Part shown: positions 47,332 to 56,994 of the stretch, one piece after another | How positions within the stretch are numbered: position 1 is the first letter of the stretch | How the letters are laid out: each line of letters opens with the position of its first letter | From: Holophagae bacterium | GTDB lineage: Bacteria; Acidobacteriota; Holophagae; Acanthopleuribacterales; Acanthopleuribacteraceae | Direction: 5' to 3' | Length of the DNA stretch: 64,000 nt | NCBI GenBank assembly: GCA_029263455.1 | Contig: JAJCXM010000026.1 | Span: 62,001 to 126,000 of the forward strand | Position numbers and translations under genes: made by a program | The notes under the pieces: generated by a model | Database searches by the model: none | What the model saw: the letters and a program-made list of their open reading frames with translations, nothing else | Told to the model about the DNA's origin: nothing

Positions 47332-48213
47332 GTGCCCGAATTGCCAGACATACTGGGCTATCAAGATGCCATGCGATCGCGCATCATGCACGCCAAGCTC
47401 ATTCAAATCAAACTGCATAACCCGTTCATTCTACGATCGGTTGCCGACCCACAAAGTTACCAAAACTCACGGGTCACCGAGGTGAAACGTTTGGGCAAAC
47501 GCTTGGTTCTGTGTTTCGACCGCCCTGGTTTCATGGTTATACATCTTATGATAGCCGGTAGGTTTCATTGGCTACTGCCAACCCGAAAGCCAACCAGAAC
47601 CACGTTGGTCACCTGGTTCTTCGAAGCGGGGCAATTGACGCTTACAGAGCAAGGCAATAAACGGCGCGCGTCGCTACATATCTACGATACTTGGGACGAG
47701 GTTGAGCAACACAACCCTGGCGGACTGGACGTACGCCTGATGGATGAAAAGACGTTTATCGAGCGTCTTACCCGCGAAAACAAGACGTTAAAACGGGCGC
47801 TAACCGATCCACACATTTTTGATGGCATCGGTAACGCCTATTCAGACGAAATTCTCCATGCGTCGGCCCTTTCGCCTCTGAAACGTAGTCGCCAATTGAA
47901 CCAACAAGAACAGCTCCGCCTTTTTGAAGCTTGCAAAAACGTTTTGGCCCATTGGATTGACCATTTGCGCGACGAGGTGGGTGATGGCTTTCCCGAAGGT
48001 GTTACAGCGTTTCGTCCCGAAATGGCCGTCCACGGTCGCTATCAAAAGCCATGCCCCAAATGTCAAACCCCGGTGCAAAGGATTCGTTATGCGCAACGTG
48101 AGGCTAACTATTGTCCGACCTGCCAAACAGACGGCAAATTGTTGGCCGATCGAGCGCTTTCACGCCTCTTAAAGGGCGAGTGGCCCAAACGTTGGGAAGA
48201 TTTGGAGCGCTGA
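47332..48213 (+). CDS. Fpg/Nei family DNA glycosylase (formamidopyrimidine-DNA glycosylase type)
   Basis: A base-excision-repair glycosylase/AP lyase for oxidised purines or pyrimidines. The 293-residue protein starts at a GTG (PELPDI follows the initiator, giving catalytic Pro1 and Glu2), has the conserved GKRLVL lysine region, the H2TH helices (DGIGNAYSDEIL) and a C-terminal zinc finger (CPKC ... CPTC). PELPD in place of the Fpg PELPE and the wide departures elsewhere fit the acidobacterial/planctomycete subgroup, so Fpg versus Nei cannot be fixed. GGAG in the upstream stretch supports the start. Confidence 0.9.
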   Translation: MPELPDILGYQDAMRSRIMHAKLIQIKLHNPFILRSVADPQSYQNSRVTEVKRLGKRLVLCFDRPGFMVIHLMIAGRFHWLLPTRKPTRTTLVTWFFEAGQLTLTEQGNKRRASLHIYDTWDEVEQHNPGGLDVRLMDEKTFIERLTRENKTLKRALTDPHIFDGIGNAYSDEILHASALSPLKRSRQLNQQEQLRLFEACKNVLAHWIDHLRDEVGDGFPEGVTAFRPEMAVHGRYQKPCPKCQTPVQRIRYAQREANYCPTCQTDGKLLADRALSRLLKGEWPKRWEDLER

Positions 48214-48222
48214 TCAATTCAA

Positions 48223-48795
48223 TTATTCACGCATGAGTCGATCGGCAACCATGCGACCGAGAGACTGCTTGAACAGACCAATAAAGAGCCAAAAGTAGAG
48301 GCCGGTAAAAGTGAGAAATACAAATAGGATAGGAATGAAACTGAAGCGCATCATCTGATCCATATCGCGAGGGGAAACCCACAGTACCACTTGCATCACC
48401 ACGGCATTGAGCAAGACACAAAAAAGCATATCCCAGAATAAGGAGACACGAGTCGAGCCGTTCAACGGTGGCTCGTCGATTGCTACCGACTCCTCCACCA
48501 GGGTGTTCATCTGTTCATTAGACTGCTCAGCGGTGATCGTTTGTCGCCTCAATCTTGGCCTTTCGGCGTCATCTCTGGAGTCAGGGACCCTGACCGCAGG
48601 CGGAGGGTGATCTTCAAATGGCTCACGTCTCATTTCTTCGGGCAGAAGGCGACCAAACATGAAACGAGGTTTACTGCGCGCCAATACAATGTCAACCATC
48701 ACATGAACTGAAGTTTCACATTCAACACAGCGCTCATCCTCAGGGCCTAACGAATGCCCACAAACAAGACACACGTCCATCGCTTGTGTACTCAT
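48223..48795 (-). CDS. Zinc-ribbon RDD-family membrane protein
   Basis: A 190-residue protein. The N-terminus has a zinc ribbon with two CxxC pairs (CLVCGHSLGPEDERCVEC, residues 9-26), then a long polar linker, then two membrane segments with an RDD-like core (SLFWDMLFCVLLNAVV, then FIGLFKQSLGRMVADRL). The R-D-D polar residues in membrane helices are typical of the family, whose role is not known. It starts 1 bp after the TPR gene stop on the same strand, so the two are co-transcribed. Confidence 0.75.
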   Translation of the reverse strand: MSTQAMDVCLVCGHSLGPEDERCVECETSVHVMVDIVLARSKPRFMFGRLLPEEMRREPFEDHPPPAVRVPDSRDDAERPRLRRQTITAEQSNEQMNTLVEESVAIDEPPLNGSTRVSLFWDMLFCVLLNAVVMQVVLWVSPRDMDQMMRFSFIPILFVFLTFTGLYFWLFIGLFKQSLGRMVADRLMRE

Positions 48796-48796
48796 G

Positions 48797-50509
48797 TCAC
48801 ATCAGAAAGAAAAAGAACCATTGATCCTTGTCAACTGGCGTGATGCTACCGTCATAAAACAAATTAATCACCTGCACATGATGCATCAGCGTTGAATTGG
48901 CAGACGTCAAGACCGCTGCTCGACGAAAAAACGCATGGGCCTCATCCAACTCACCGGTTGCCACTTTTTCTAGTGCAAGCTTAGTCTGAATACCCTTGAG
49001 CGTGTTGCGATACGCCTCGTTCTTTGGATCCATCGACAAAGCTGTCATTAATAAATCAGACGCCTTCCCTAAATCACCGTCAGCAATTGACTTATCAAGG
49101 GTCTTTAATTCTTCCGGCTTGACCTCTTTGGTGACAATGCGATCGGGCAATCGATCAATTTCACCACTCGCCTGTTCAATAACTGCCTTGAGCCGCACTA
49201 AACGCCCTTGTGTACTTTCATCTAACTTCGCGTTTGTTTTGTTGATTTCTTCCACTTTAGGGTTCGCAATATTTTGTGCTTGTTCGAAGGCGAACATGGC
49301 AAACAGGAATTCACCCTCGTCCATGTAGTCCGTTCCGATTGATGCGAATTCCTCAGCACTGCGTTCCGGACTATCCCAAACATCCTCTTGCAGTATTACC
49401 TGCAGCGGCACATCGGCCTGATCCAAAACAAGCTGTCGTTGATATTGTTGCCAGCCAAAGTATCCGCCCACACCGAGCGCGATCAGTACGACAACCGCGA
49501 TAGGCAACCACTTCGGGATTTTGCGTTCTTTTTTCTGCTTAACGATCTTAATGACTTTACGTGCTTCCGACTTACGGCCCTCGCCAGCTTCGGGCGTAAA
49601 GTAACGGGTAATCTCATCATCTGTTGCCGAAGAAATATGTTGAGACTGAGTATCTTCGATCTCTAAGGAGCGGATCTCCGTAATTTGACGTTTGCGCTCC
49701 TCGATAGATTCTTTAAGTTTTTGAGCGCCCTCTAAGTGAGGGGCCTTAATGAGCAGATGCAAAACTTTACGTTCTGCTTCGGCATGGTCGCCTGAGCGAA
49801 AATCACTCTCTGCGTCGTCGAGCAAGTCGACGTATTCTTGTTCTTTGTCTAGAGCCGCCCTGGTTTTGCGAATACACTCCTGTGTTTCTTTGTGGCCCGG
49901 ATGATATTTGAGAATGTATTCCCATTTCTCTAATGCCGCATCAAAGTCTTTATGTTTGTAGAGCTGCAGACCTTCGTTGTAAATGGTGAGTAGCTGGTTT
50001 TTATCTGGAATCTCATCAGCAGCGCCTTCGGCGCTCACGCTCGCCGGATGATCGCAATCTGAAACCATGGCACGCACGTTGCCAAGGTATTCCATGGCAA
50101 TGGTGTTGTCAGGGTCGACCGCCAAAGCCCTCTCCCAGGTATTCATAGCCTGTTCATAATCCTGAACTTCATATAACTTGACACCTTGTTGAATGAGCTG
50201 ATCGACATTTACAGAGGCTTCGCCGCTCATCGCTGTCTCAGCGCGATCAGTGTAATACACCGTCGATTCGGGAGGCGGTGCTTCCGGCTTAGGCGACGAC
50301 TTTAAGGCATTTGTGCGCGCTTCAATTTTCGCGTACAAACCCTTGAGATCGGCATTATTTGGATGGCGTGCAACTAAATCGCTGCACAAGATCAGGGCCT
50401 CATCGTACTTGCCCGCTTTGTAAAGCTGTTTAATCTCTTGGAGGATTTCCTTGGAGCTCTTCTTCACGGGTGGCATTGGTTCGTTCAAGCGTGTCAGTCC
50501 TTCCTGCAT
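48797..50509 (-). CDS. TPR-repeat membrane protein
   Basis: A 570-residue protein with TPR repeats in the N-terminal cytoplasmic part (about 20-55 GKYDEALILCSDLVARHPNN; 100-150 VQDYEQAMNTWERALAVDPDN; 180-215), a basic stretch (KIVKQKKERKIPK) and one membrane segment at about 348-368 (WLPIAVVVLIALGVGGYFGW), then a C-terminal helical part outside the membrane (about 370-570). Similar proteins are common in Acidobacteriota and Myxococcota with no assigned role. It precedes the RDD gene with a 1-bp gap. Confidence 0.8.
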   Translation of the reverse strand: MQEGLTRLNEPMPPVKKSSKEILQEIKQLYKAGKYDEALILCSDLVARHPNNADLKGLYAKIEARTNALKSSPKPEAPPPESTVYYTDRAETAMSGEASVNVDQLIQQGVKLYEVQDYEQAMNTWERALAVDPDNTIAMEYLGNVRAMVSDCDHPASVSAEGAADEIPDKNQLLTIYNEGLQLYKHKDFDAALEKWEYILKYHPGHKETQECIRKTRAALDKEQEYVDLLDDAESDFRSGDHAEAERKVLHLLIKAPHLEGAQKLKESIEERKRQITEIRSLEIEDTQSQHISSATDDEITRYFTPEAGEGRKSEARKVIKIVKQKKERKIPKWLPIAVVVLIALGVGGYFGWQQYQRQLVLDQADVPLQVILQEDVWDSPERSAEEFASIGTDYMDEGEFLFAMFAFEQAQNIANPKVEEINKTNAKLDESTQGRLVRLKAVIEQASGEIDRLPDRIVTKEVKPEELKTLDKSIADGDLGKASDLLMTALSMDPKNEAYRNTLKGIQTKLALEKVATGELDEAHAFFRRAAVLTSANSTLMHHVQVINLFYDGSITPVDKDQWFFFFLM

Positions 50510-50857
50510 TAGAGCTACGCATCTCGACGATTTAACAGGTTAACCCCACATTGGGTTTGCCCCGAATACGTCTGAACTAAAGGGATTCATGAATATACAT
50601 ACACCTGTGCCAGTTTAGTTAAGGAAAGCCAAGATTGTCAAGGCGATGAGCAGTCATTGCCAGACTCATTCGTCAGCTGGACATACTTTGTACGGCGATG
50701 CTAGACTGAGCTTGGAGTTTCGGATCTATGCCGCAATTCCAATAAGGGATGCAATCTCGCCATTTTTTGGCCCACCACATATTATTCCTACCAACATTTG
50801 GCCCACCAACAATTGGCCCACCAAATAAACGCCCCCCATCTACACTTGCATCCCTTT
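50510..50857. other. Intergenic stretch holding a short tandem repeat
   Basis: These 348 bases between recG and the TPR gene contain no supported gene. The part near recG (50766-50825) carries a tandem repeat; the rest shows no other recognisable element. Confidence 0.7.
50766..50825. repeat. Short tandem repeat, 15-bp unit, four copies
   Basis: Four consecutive 15-bp units lie at 50766-50780, 50781-50795, 50796-50810 and 50811-50825; the consensus is ATTTGGCCCACCAAC. Units 1, 3 and 4 share TTGGCCCACCA; unit 2 (ATTATTCCTACCAAC) is degenerate. The repeat lies 32 bp past the recG stop. It is much too short and regular for a CRISPR array. Confidence 0.85.
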
Positions 50858-52909
50858 TTAACTCTTTTCGGCAAACGGAAATGTCGCTAGCCAACGATCG
50901 TAAAGTGGCTCAGGTTCTGGCTTGAGCTGGCGAACCCAATCAAACAGTTCGCGATCAAACCAAAGATCGGCCGCCCTGAAGGTGACAAAGCCCGATTGCA
51001 ATTTACCCAGCAAGGCACCAAATCCTCGTTGATCTAAATCAGCTTGGGCAATTTCGAAACCGTCGTCAGTTTGCTCCATGACCCGCAGACGCCGCAGGGT
51101 TTCTTTAGATACGGGTTCATCAACCACTAGAAACGCAAATCCGCGACGTTTGCCTCGGCCCACCCTTCCCCGTAACTGATGTAACTGCGACAGGCCAAAG
51201 CGGTCGGCACCGTCAATGACCATGACGGAGGCTCGCGCAACGTCAACGCCCACTTCGATGACGGTGGTCGCGACCATGACATCGATCGCCCCGCGCCTAA
51301 AGTCAGCCATTACACGGGCCATCTCGTCACGTTCTAAGCGACCGTGAACGAGGCCAACTCTTTGCTCACCAAAATGTTGACGCAACTCCTTAACCATAGC
51401 CAAGGCCGATTTTTCGCGATCCGCTTCTTCGCCTTCAATATAGGGGAACACCCAAAATACGGCTTCACTTTGCTTAACTCGAGATTGGGCAAAAGCGATG
51501 ACCTCACTTCGATTACACGCCTTCTTCAAGATGGTCTTGACCGGCTTGCGCCCAATCGGTTTCTCTTTTATCTGATGAACAGAATAGCCGGCGTACAAGG
51601 TCAACGCCAATGAGCGCGGGATGGGAGTCGCCGACAAGGCCAGGTAATGGGGCCTTTTTCCCTTTTGAATGAACTTGGCTCGCTGATTGACGCCAAACCG
51701 ATGCTGTTCGTCAATGACGGCTAGTCCAAGGTGCGCGTATCTGACGTCATCTTGAAATACTCGATGAGTGCCAATAACGAGGTCAATGTCACCTTCAGCT
51801 AGTCCATGCAACACTCGATTCTGCTCTTCATTTGATTGACGTGAACTAAATAGAGCTACATTTAACCCAAACGGGGTGAGCAATTCCTGGGCAGTATTGG
51901 CATGTTGCGAGGATAGGAGCGAGGTTGGGCACAGGATCGCGCTCTGCTGTCCTGCACGAGCCATCAAGAATGCCGCGTACAAAGCGATCAGCGTCTTGCC
52001 ACAACCTACGTCGCCTTGGATCAAGGAAAAGACCCGTTCGCCTCGCCCAAAAGCCGACTGCACGGCCAACATGGCCGATCTTTGATCGTTGGTCGGCTCA
52101 AACGGTAACTGACGGACAAATTCGTCATAATTCGTCGCTTCCACAGCTATCGGCTCAACGCGCTGCGGGGATGACGCCAAATGGGTCATGCCTAGCGAAA
52201 AGAAGAATAGTTCCTCGGCGATCAAGCGCTGGAGTGCAGGCGATTGACGATTACGGATCAAAGCAACGGCTTGACTATCAAGCGGGTTATGGACACGAAG
52301 AAAAGCTTCTTTTCTCCTGTAGCCAAATTTGGTTGTCAGTTCGTCAGGAACAATCTGGTCATCGGGCATCCGCTTTATGGTTTCGTCAATCCAAGCGGCT
52401 ATACGCTCGCTCTTGAGACCGGCCACTTGACGATAAACAGGCTGGATGCGAGGGCCACCTGCCGCTGGCGTAACTTTAGGGTTAGCTAAGTAGCGGCCGC
52501 GACGATCAAATTCGATCTTTCCGTATAAGGCAACCTCGCTACCCTTCACAAAGGTTCTTGAGAGATAAGGCTGATTAAAATACACCGCTCTGATAGTCCC
52601 TGAACCATCGTCCAAGAGCATCTCAAAAACGGGTATTCGACGTCTCTGAGTTCGGTGAGATGCTGAATGAATAACGCGACCGCAGACCAATATCGTTTGA
52701 CCGACCTCCGCTTCTGAGACGGGCACCACTCTTGATAGGTCTAAGTATTCGCGCGGCAAGAACCAGATGAGGTCGCGGGCACAGACGATTCCAGCCAGGG
52801 CAAGCTTCTCGGCGCTCTTAGCACCCAGCCCACGAATCTTCAATTGACTGATCGCGGTTGCTTCATAATCTAAGAGACGGTCAGTCAAGCGTATAGCCTT
52901 TGCGTGCAA
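50858..52909 (-). CDS. recG: ATP-dependent DNA helicase RecG
   Basis: RecG reverses stalled replication forks and processes branched DNA. The 683-residue protein has the wedge/OB domain (about 60-160), helicase domain 1 with Walker A GDVGCGKT and Walker B DEQHRFG, and helicase domain 2 (VATTVIEVGVDVARA, QLRGRVGRGKRRG). The C-terminal block reads DLDQRGFGALLGKLQSG, a little unusual against the family DLxLRGPGDLLGTRQSG. The start is uncertain: TTG at 52907-52909 overlaps the VWA gene by 29 bp, and TTG at 52888 (AAAGG upstream) by 8 bp. Confidence 0.94.
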   Translation of the reverse strand: MHAKAIRLTDRLLDYEATAISQLKIRGLGAKSAEKLALAGIVCARDLIWFLPREYLDLSRVVPVSEAEVGQTILVCGRVIHSASHRTQRRRIPVFEMLLDDGSGTIRAVYFNQPYLSRTFVKGSEVALYGKIEFDRRGRYLANPKVTPAAGGPRIQPVYRQVAGLKSERIAAWIDETIKRMPDDQIVPDELTTKFGYRRKEAFLRVHNPLDSQAVALIRNRQSPALQRLIAEELFFFSLGMTHLASSPQRVEPIAVEATNYDEFVRQLPFEPTNDQRSAMLAVQSAFGRGERVFSLIQGDVGCGKTLIALYAAFLMARAGQQSAILCPTSLLSSQHANTAQELLTPFGLNVALFSSRQSNEEQNRVLHGLAEGDIDLVIGTHRVFQDDVRYAHLGLAVIDEQHRFGVNQRAKFIQKGKRPHYLALSATPIPRSLALTLYAGYSVHQIKEKPIGRKPVKTILKKACNRSEVIAFAQSRVKQSEAVFWVFPYIEGEEADREKSALAMVKELRQHFGEQRVGLVHGRLERDEMARVMADFRRGAIDVMVATTVIEVGVDVARASVMVIDGADRFGLSQLHQLRGRVGRGKRRGFAFLVVDEPVSKETLRRLRVMEQTDDGFEIAQADLDQRGFGALLGKLQSGFVTFRAADLWFDRELFDWVRQLKPEPEPLYDRWLATFPFAEKS

Positions 52910-54017
52910 ACACCCTAGTGCCCATTTTCTTTACCTTAATTTCAAGCGGGTGAAAGCCCCTGCGCGAGGTGGCTGGCACGACACCCAAAAGATACTGGTT
53001 ACGAAGGTCGGACAGTACCTGATCAAAACGATCGGCAAGATCGCCCAACCCATCCGCATGATAATAACGCCCACCGGTCTCTTCGGCCATTGCCTGCAAA
53101 GCATCTTCATTGATGCGTTTACCTAATCCAATGGTAAAGATAAGAATCTCATTGTTCTGGGCCCGGGAAATGGCCTTTCGGAAGAGCCTGGCCTTTTTGT
53201 TGGGCTCTTCGTGAACGGAATCTCGACCATCGGTAAATAGTACGATAGCTCGACGACCTCGATCACGCTGGCCAACCTTTTCAAGGCTCTTTAGCAATGT
53301 ATCAAAGAGTGCAGTTTCTCCGTAAGCTTCGAACGCTTGAATACTCTTGCGCATAGTCTTGCGATCATTGGTGAAGTCCATGACAAAATCGACCTTACTT
53401 GAGAAACTGACCAGAGCCACGCGGTCCCGTTCGTGTAATTGCTCCAAGAAACTTGTCGTCGCGCCCCTTAAAGTATCCATAGCGCCCCTTAAAGAGGACG
53501 ATGTATCCATCATCAACACCAGGTCCAAAGGCACTTCCTCGTGATCAAAGGTTGCGATCTCCAAGGGTTGGTTTGATTCAAAAACGCGGAAATCATCTTT
53601 GCTCAGCTTTTCGACTGGCCGATTGAAGCGCGAACGAACAATGGCCGATAGCAAGACCAGCCTGGTCGTCTCTTCAAAGTAGACGGCCAATTCTTTGGTT
53701 ATCACTAAGTTAGAACGCACCACAACACCTGATACCAGTTTGATTTGCGCCTGAACTTCAACGCGTTTGAACGCTTCATCAAAATTGATTGTGACTAGCT
53801 CATGCCAACCGCTCTCGGAAAAACGCACTGCGCCATCAACCAGGATCTCTGTGAGGAAGACCTCCTCGTCTCCCTCTTTTTCAAGGACCACTTCGTAAGG
53901 TCCGGAAACCAGTGCATTGCGTATTGGATCAACGATTGTCAGTGTCTGAGCCCAAGCAGTACAGAATGCAAAGGCAATCATTGAACCGCGTAACCAACGG
54001 CAGCTTGAAACCATCAT
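52881..54017 (-). CDS. Secreted VWA domain protein (acidobacterial type)
   Basis: A 378-residue exported protein with signal peptide (LRGSMIAFAFCTAWAQ), an N-terminal beta domain (about 28-155), and a VWA domain (about 165-350) with the metal-site motif DTSSS, a downstream Thr (GETALFDTL) and FTDGRDS. It resembles the TIGR03436 VWA family typical of Acidobacteriota. The function is unknown; VWA domains usually mediate protein binding. It sits between priA and recG, with recG overlapping its end, so it is expressed with replication-restart helicases, an unexpected context for a secreted protein. Confidence 0.87.
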   Translation of the reverse strand: MMVSSCRWLRGSMIAFAFCTAWAQTLTIVDPIRNALVSGPYEVVLEKEGDEEVFLTEILVDGAVRFSESGWHELVTINFDEAFKRVEVQAQIKLVSGVVVRSNLVITKELAVYFEETTRLVLLSAIVRSRFNRPVEKLSKDDFRVFESNQPLEIATFDHEEVPLDLVLMMDTSSSLRGAMDTLRGATTSFLEQLHERDRVALVSFSSKVDFVMDFTNDRKTMRKSIQAFEAYGETALFDTLLKSLEKVGQRDRGRRAIVLFTDGRDSVHEEPNKKARLFRKAISRAQNNEILIFTIGLGKRINEDALQAMAEETGGRYYHADGLGDLADRFDQVLSDLRNQYLLGVVPATSRRGFHPLEIKVKKMGTRVFARKGYTLD

Positions 54018-54032
54018 GATAAGAACTGTTTA

Positions 54033-56495
54033 TTAAGCAAATTGAGTGGGATCCACATCTAGTATGACCTCATTTCTGTTGAGCAGTTTTCGCCTAACGG
54101 CCGCGTCTATGACCCGACTGGTCAACTCATGCATCCAACTTCTAGCATCAGATTTGACCAGTACTTGAAATCGAAATACGTTCTTCACCTTGGCCACGGG
54201 CGCCTTGCTGGGGCCCAGGACAACTAATTTTTTGCCCTCCTGCGAATGGCCCAATTCCTGCGCAATCCATGACGCAGCCTCGCGAGCTCGCTGCTCGTCT
54301 TTATGACGAACGATCATCTGAACTAAATGCGCAAAAGGTGGATAAAAGAGACGATCGCGATAGCGCAGCTCACGTTCTGCAAATGCCGTGTATTCATGAC
54401 TCGCGGCAAATTGGATACTGTAATGGTCAGGCATATAAGATTGAACGACAACATGGCCGGGAAGTTCGCCCCGGCCACTGCGACCGGAAACTTGTGTTAG
54501 TAGCTGGAAGGTAGATTCCGCGGCGCGCAGGTCTGGGACCCGCAGTCCGATATCCGCATTGAGAATGCCAACAACGGTCACAAGCGGGAAATCGTGCCCT
54601 TTGGCGATCATTTGAGTACCAACTAATATCCTTGATTCTCCACGCCTAAATCGGTCGAGGATGGTTTGATGGGTGTCGCGCGCATTGAGGCGGTCCCGAT
54701 CTAAGCGATCCACCAGGTCCGCGCCATAACGCCGTTGCAACTCTGATTCCACTTGTTGCGTTCCTTCCCCAAAAAACTGGAGCACTGAATCATCCTTGCC
54801 ACACTGAGCGCACTGGCTGGGCACGGTGCTGGTATCGTCGCAGTAGTGACAATGGAGGCGATGGCTGTCTCTGTGATAGGTCAACGTCACCTCGCATTGA
54901 TGACACATCAAGGCTTCACCGCATTTTCGACACATCATAAAACTATGGAAACCCCGCCTATTCAACAGGATCATGATCTGTTGATTCTCTTGCATGGCGC
55001 TGTCCATGCGCGCAAGCAAGGACCTTGAAAATAGAGTCCTCTTCTTTTGCTGTTTGAACTCCTCTCTCATGTCAACAATTTCCACTTTAGGCAACACGGC
55101 GGCCTGTTTTGCGCGCTGCTTGAGACACAGCATTTGGTATTTGCCCGATTGCGCCAGCTGCCAAGTCTCCAATGCAGGCGTCGCGCTTCCTAATACGATG
55201 GGGACCCGATTCTGTTTCGCGCGTACCAATGCCAAGCTACGTGCGTGATAGCGCACGCCTTCATTTTGCTTGTAACTTCCGTCATGTTCCTCATCCACAA
55301 TGATCAACCCCAAACGCGGAAGCGGCGCAAACACCGCCGAGCGTGCGCCTAACACAACGTCTGCCTTGCCGTGCAAGACTCTTCCCCACTCTTTGGCGCG
55401 ACGCGCTTTGCCTATGGCCGAATGTAAAATGGCTAGCCGAGGACCAAAGCGTGTTTGGATTCGTCGATGCATCATGGGCGTTAGCGAAATTTCCGGGACG
55501 AGAAAAAGTGCCTGCCGACCTTCTTTCAGACAGCGTTCAATGGCATTTAGATAAACTTCCGTTTTTCCGGAACCCGTCACACCAAACAACAAATAGGCAG
55601 AGAAATCTGAGTCGCGAATCGAATGCTCAATGGCCTCAAACGCAATTTTCTGTTCGCTCGTCATCACAAACAGGGAGTCTTGCATCTTGTTTTGCTGCCG
55701 ATCCAGCTCGGCCTCGTCTATTTGGGTTTTTTCCACAAGTCCGGCATCGGCAAGTGCCGACAAGACTGACGACCCGCCCGCGACATGGCGGTTCAATTCG
55801 CGGATCTTAAGCCAATCATGAGGTTGTCCCTGCAAGTAGGTAAGGACACGTTTTCGTTTGGCACTACGGCCCAATGAATCCACCGCCAACGCTTGTCCAG
55901 CTGACGTTAAGCGCACCACATCAACCCAGGGAATCGCATGTTTGAACCCACCGATAAGTTCAATCCAACCTTTTTGCTCCCAATCTCTAAGGTCCGATGC
56001 AGCAATATTCGTTTGCGCCGCACTTTGCCACTGTTCGCGCGTCATAGATCCATTGAGAACGCGCAATTGCTTGGCATCCAGCTCATCGCCTTCTTGCTGA
56101 TGAAACTGGCGACCCGATGCCGTTAATCGATAGACACTCGTCTTTGACTCAAGGGCTCCGGGCGGCATCGCCAACTTGACAACTTCACCCACAGGGGCGC
56201 GGTAATAATCGGCGGTCCAACGTACCAACTCACAGATGTCGGGCGTCAACCAACAGCGACTATCGTCGACGGTTAACAGATCTCGAACCCTTGCTTGATA
56301 GCCCAGGTAGGGACCCTTCATGATGACGCCCCAGACGGATTTACCCCGGAACGGTACTTGAACCCGATAGCCAATTCCAAATTCATCGTGCGAAATTTGG
56401 CTCGGGACACGATAGCTAAGTTCGCAAAACAGAGGCACTGGCACAGCTACATCCACCAACCAGTCGGTGGGCGCAGTTTCGGCTAACTCAGGCAA
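54033..56495 (-). CDS. priA: Primosomal protein N' (PriA)
   Basis: PriA restarts replication at arrested forks as a 3'-5' helicase that loads the replicative helicase. The 820-residue protein has the N-terminal DNA-binding domain, Walker A GVTGSGKT, Walker B DEEHDGSYKQ, a zinc-binding insertion with repeated CxxC pairs (MCRKCGEALMCHQC, CHYCDD, CAQCGK), and helicase domain 2 (GTQMIAKGHDFP, VSGRSGRG). The start is a TTG at 56493-56495, overlapping the BCCP gene by 8 bp. The length is at the upper end for the family. Confidence 0.95.
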   Translation of the reverse strand: MPELAETAPTDWLVDVAVPVPLFCELSYRVPSQISHDEFGIGYRVQVPFRGKSVWGVIMKGPYLGYQARVRDLLTVDDSRCWLTPDICELVRWTADYYRAPVGEVVKLAMPPGALESKTSVYRLTASGRQFHQQEGDELDAKQLRVLNGSMTREQWQSAAQTNIAASDLRDWEQKGWIELIGGFKHAIPWVDVVRLTSAGQALAVDSLGRSAKRKRVLTYLQGQPHDWLKIRELNRHVAGGSSVLSALADAGLVEKTQIDEAELDRQQNKMQDSLFVMTSEQKIAFEAIEHSIRDSDFSAYLLFGVTGSGKTEVYLNAIERCLKEGRQALFLVPEISLTPMMHRRIQTRFGPRLAILHSAIGKARRAKEWGRVLHGKADVVLGARSAVFAPLPRLGLIIVDEEHDGSYKQNEGVRYHARSLALVRAKQNRVPIVLGSATPALETWQLAQSGKYQMLCLKQRAKQAAVLPKVEIVDMREEFKQQKKRTLFSRSLLARMDSAMQENQQIMILLNRRGFHSFMMCRKCGEALMCHQCEVTLTYHRDSHRLHCHYCDDTSTVPSQCAQCGKDDSVLQFFGEGTQQVESELQRRYGADLVDRLDRDRLNARDTHQTILDRFRRGESRILVGTQMIAKGHDFPLVTVVGILNADIGLRVPDLRAAESTFQLLTQVSGRSGRGELPGHVVVQSYMPDHYSIQFAASHEYTAFAERELRYRDRLFYPPFAHLVQMIVRHKDEQRAREAASWIAQELGHSQEGKKLVVLGPSKAPVAKVKNVFRFQVLVKSDARSWMHELTSRVIDAAVRRKLLNRNEVILDVDPTQFA

Positions 56496-56994
56496 TGACC
56501 ATCAATGGAGCGCCCGATTCAACCGGGTCGCCTTCGGATACGTCGATGGACTTAATAACGCCAGACTTGGGCGCCTCAATCTCGTTTTCCATCTTCATCG
56601 CTACCAAGACCAGCACGGCTTGGCCCTCTTCAACTTCGTCACCGGGCGAAACCAATAGTCTCAAGACTTTCCCAGGCATGACCGACTCAATCACGACGTC
56701 GCCTTTGACTTGGCGACCGCCACTCTCGCCCAACACACGTTCCATCGGATTGAGCGTTTCAATCGAATAGCTGTTTTCCCGCAATACAGCTGTCATTCGA
56801 TCATGTTTATCGCGATCGCTTACTCGCACTTCGTACGAGTCTTCCTCGATTAACAAGGAGTATAGATTTTTTATGGGTTCCCGACAGTGGACGGTGAAAG
56901 TTTGACCCGCCAAAGTGACTTCATAAAGATCTGGCTCAAGTTGCCGTATGTTGATTTCATGTTCACGTTCGTTTACCTGGGCAATGAGTTCCAT
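56488..56994 (-). CDS. Biotin carboxyl carrier protein domain (acyl-CoA carboxylase)
   Basis: A 168-residue protein with a biotinyl domain in the C-terminal 70 residues: VMPGKVLRLLVSPGDEVEEG, then the biotin attachment site AMKMEN (lysine carries biotin). The N-terminal 90 residues form a beta-rich linker. It carries the carboxyl group between the biotin carboxylase encoded just upstream and a carboxyltransferase not in this window. The layout (separate carboxylase plus short BCCP, with a conserved AMKMEN near the end) fits a split propionyl-/acyl-CoA carboxylase alpha subunit rather than AccB of fatty acid synthesis. It shares an A with the upstream stop (TGATG). Confidence 0.9.
   Translation of the reverse strand: MELIAQVNEREHEINIRQLEPDLYEVTLAGQTFTVHCREPIKNLYSLLIEEDSYEVRVSDRDKHDRMTAVLRENSYSIETLNPMERVLGESGGRQVKGDVVIESVMPGKVLRLLVSPGDEVEEGQAVLVLVAMKMENEIEAPKSGVIKSIDVSEGDPVESGAPLMVIA

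Noticed and set aside
50766-50825. Possible CRISPR-like repeat array
   Set aside because: The unit is only 15 bp with no spacers and there are no cas genes nearby.
51925-52416. 163-codon plus-strand frame opposite recG
   Set aside because: It is antisense to conserved RecG helicase motifs and has an Arg/Ser-rich composition typical of shadow frames.
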